From JBBRMW01 sp965246845 (lineage in GTDB: Bacteria > Chloroflexota > Anaerolineae > Aggregatilineales > UBA2796): a stretch of DNA of 64,000 nt. Within the stretch, counting starts at the first letter, position 1. Each line of letters begins with the position of its first letter. A program made the translations under genes and the position numbers. The notes below the pieces were generated by a model that had not been told where the DNA came from, made no database searches, and saw only the letters and a list, made by a program, of their open reading frames with translations. The stretch is taken from contig CBDFFR010000008.1 in assembly GCA_965246845.1 (NCBI GenBank), forward strand, positions 588,637 through 652,636. The letters run 5' to 3'. Positions 62,154 to 64,000 of the stretch are shown here, one piece after another.

Positions 62154-62837
62154 TTAGATCGTGAACGTCTCGCCGACCGCGACCCGCAGCGCTTGCGCGC
62201 TCGTCTCACTGCGGACTCGCGCCGCCCACGCTTCCAAATCCTGCGTGAGGAATGGGTAGGAGTTCACATGACAGGGCAGTACGGTTTTCGGCTTTAGATA
62301 CTGGATCGCTTTGATCGAATCGGCGGGGTCCATCGTCGCCCGTCCACCGATGGGTAGCACCGCCAGATCGAGGCCAAGATCGCCCGTCAACTGCATATCG
62401 GAGAACAACCCGGTATCGCCCGCAAAGTACACAGTTTTGTCTTCGGCCTCGATCACGATCCCGGCAGCCAGCCCACCATATGATCCATCGGGCATTGACG
62501 AGGTGTGCTGCGCGAGGACGAACTTCACCCAGCCGAAGGGATGCGTATCGCTGCCGCCGATACCGTGCGAAAAGGTTTTTTCCACTCCCTGCTTGCGTAT
62601 CCAGCCTGCTACTTCGCTAATTCCGATTACGGTTGCGCCCGTGCGTTGCGCAATCGCCACTGTATCGCCGACGTGATCGCCGTGTCCATGCGTGAGCAGG
62701 ATATAATCTGCGTCGAGTGACTCGGGGGAGACCTTCGCCGCCGGGTTGCCCGTGATGAACGGGTCGATTAGCAGCCGCGCGCCGCCGACTTCGACTTGAT
62801 ACGCCGAATGGCCGAGGAATGTGATTTGAAAGGTCAT
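62154..62837 (-). CDS. Metal-dependent hydrolase, UPF0173 family (metallo-beta-lactamase fold)
   Basis: A 227-residue hydrolase. It opens ITFLGHSAYQVEVGGARLLI and carries the metal site ILLTHGHGDHVGDTVAIAQR, the ligand His in AQHTSSMPDGSYGGLAAG, Asp in YFAGDTGLFSDMQL and the final VLPCHVNSYPFL. These are the marks of UPF0173/YtkL-like proteins, whose substrate is not established. The C-terminus has an extra helix with RVRSETSAQALRVAVGETF. Confidence 0.92.
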   Translation of the reverse strand: MTFQITFLGHSAYQVEVGGARLLIDPFITGNPAAKVSPESLDADYILLTHGHGDHVGDTVAIAQRTGATVIGISEVAGWIRKQGVEKTFSHGIGGSDTHPFGWVKFVLAQHTSSMPDGSYGGLAAGIVIEAEDKTVYFAGDTGLFSDMQLTGDLGLDLAVLPIGGRATMDPADSIKAIQYLKPKTVLPCHVNSYPFLTQDLEAWAARVRSETSAQALRVAVGETFTI

Positions 62838-62915
62838 CGGGTTTTCCTTGTGACATGCAACGGTCCCCTGATAGCAGAGGACCGCAACTAGAAATTATAG
62901 CGTTGGCGAAACCGA

Positions 62916-64000
62916 TTATTGCGGCGTCAGCGCGTTGGTCGTCTTGCCATTCTCAGTGACCTGATCGACCACCCAGCCCGTATTGCCACTGTCGGTCCGC
63001 ACCTGCCACCAGCGGAAGCCTTCCGCGCTTGTCGGGCCGGAGACGATGGTGATGACGGTCCCCTTTGGTATCAGGCTGCGCACGGTCGCGGTCGTGGATG
63101 GGTTGGCGCGCAGATTGAGCGAACCCTCTACAATGGTGACGATGGCTTTCCCGCCGATGACGAGCGCGGGCGGTGGCAGGTCATTCCCGACCGGGGCGCT
63201 TGCGGCTGTGATCGCCGCCGGGATCGCGACGAACTGGCCGCGCGCGATGGCGGGCTGCCCACCCTGCACGATGCGCAGCGCGGTTCCATTCTGCGGGAGC
63301 GCGATAATTTCCGGGCGCGGCGCGGCCTTGAGGACATCGGCGGCGCTTGCGTTCGGGTTGTTGATTGCCGCGAACAGCGCGGCTACCGAGGGAACCACGC
63401 TTACCAGCGTCGCGGAGCCATCGGGCGTGGTGAGGATGTTGCCGAAGCCACGCGCCTCGCGGCTATAGACCTTGACAGGGGTTCCACCCGCCGCCGGGAC
63501 GCGCCACAGGTCCACCGTGTAAAGCTGCGCTTCGGCAGAGCTTCCCAGCAGAAACTGGTTGCCATATTTCGTTCCTGCCGGGACCTGCACGGAACCGGCG
63601 GGCGTCTGGGTCACGTAGAAGATCGACTGCCCATCGGCGGACCACGCCACGCGCGTAAACGCACCCTGCGGCACATTGAGCGCTGCGCCCTTCGCCTGTG
63701 CGCGCGTCAATAACCTGAATCGCGGTCCCACCCGTCATCGGATCACTCGCCGCGCGTACAATCGCGACGACACGGGTGCGGTCCGGTGAAAGCGCGGGGC
63801 TGCTCAGGGCGTCCTGAATCCACGTATTCGGGTTATTGAGCGTCGTCATGCCGAGGCCGGTCGCCGCGCAGGTTTTGGTGTAGAGATACCCGCCAGCGAC
63901 CTGCGCCAAAATCGGGTTGAGGCCTAGGAAACCTGTTTGCTGCCAATAGGCAAGCGTGCTGCTATCGACGTCGCCGCCACCGCATCCGGTCCTCTGATAA
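62916..64000 (-). pseudogene. Propeller and SH3-domain protein, partial and frameshifted
   Basis: The gene runs off the right edge (its N-terminus is missing) and has one frameshift near 63704, in a GCGCGC run. Upstream of the break it reads CGGGDVDSSTLAYWQ and DALSSPALSPDRTRVVAIV, downstream QAKGAALNVPQGAFTRVAWS and DLWRVPAAGGTPVKVYSREA, a TolB/WD40-like propeller. The C-terminal 85 residues form an SH3-like domain (EGSLNLRANPSTTATVRSLI, then GFRWWQVRTDSGNTGWVVDQ). It is probably a cell-surface protein. The frameshift can be a base-call error in the GC repeat. Confidence 0.75.

Overview
The window looks like a chromosomal segment of a moderately high-GC bacterium, most likely Chloroflexota (Anaerolineae-like). 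The hints are threonine/proline-rich linkers on secreted proteins, extracellular SH3-like repeats, GT-C glycosyltransferases, a RelE-less RHH/HNH gene pair of the type also common in Cyanobacteria, TACAAT-type -10 boxes placed very close to start codons, and many dispersed REP-like palindromes. This placement is inferred from the overall look of the proteins; there is no rRNA or marker phylogeny here. Housekeeping genes are prfB, polX, proA, dnaN, trmFO and uvrA.

Layout. 1-6.6 kb: a zinc/manganese ABC transporter (ATPase cut by the left edge), a multicopper oxidase, a secreted SH3-repeat protein and a membrane glycosyltransferase. 6.7-13.1 kb: a compact integrated mobile element abutting tRNA-Arg(CCT). 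It carries a DnaC-like loader, a replication initiator with iteron-like palindromes inside its coding sequence, an HU-like protein, a ribbon-helix-helix protein, three perfect hairpins (candidate oriT), an HUH-like relaxase, a small unknown protein and a large serine recombinase whose last codons run into the tRNA gene. 13.2-20.9 kb: a CHAT-prodomain-like membrane protein, prfB with its programmed frameshift, an RHH/HNH pair (HNH frameshifted), polX, DUF3291 and DoxX genes, and proA.

20.9-35.2 kb: a secreted gluzincin-like protein without HExxH, a fatty-acyl-CoA ligase, a second GT39-like protein, a MacB/FtsX-type ABC exporter, a carboxylesterase, dnaN, an orphan peptide-type solute-binding protein, and a GNAT/FAH pair. 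35.3-38.8 kb: an iron-uptake pair (EfeO-like and EfeU/FTR1) behind a promoter with a palindromic operator. 38.9-40.4 kb: an orphan Imm5-like immunity gene beside an intact IS982-family element.

40.5-51.9 kb: regulatory and stress genes, including a PP2C-like membrane protein, a beta-CASP RNase, a receiver-only response regulator, a NYN-cold-shock protein, a probable contractile-injection-system (eCIS-type) metallopeptidase cargo, a prohibitin-like protein, a class III cyclase and a TetR regulator with two clear operators. 51.9-58.8 kb: a HindIII-like restriction-modification pair overlapping trmFO, which follows uvrA; dinD is divergent from uvrA across a LexA-like box. I saw no AAGCTT, the predicted recognition site, in a by-eye scan of the window. 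58.9-64 kb: an aldo/keto reductase, a DUF1905 protein, a histidine kinase and a propeller-SH3 protein that each carry one frameshift, and an UPF0173 hydrolase between them.

Dispersed palindromes of two families (core GGGCGGACACATCGGTCCGC and core GGGTCGGGCAAGCCGCGACC) sit in at least eight intergenic gaps from 18.5 to 60.1 kb and are not seen in the first 18 kb.
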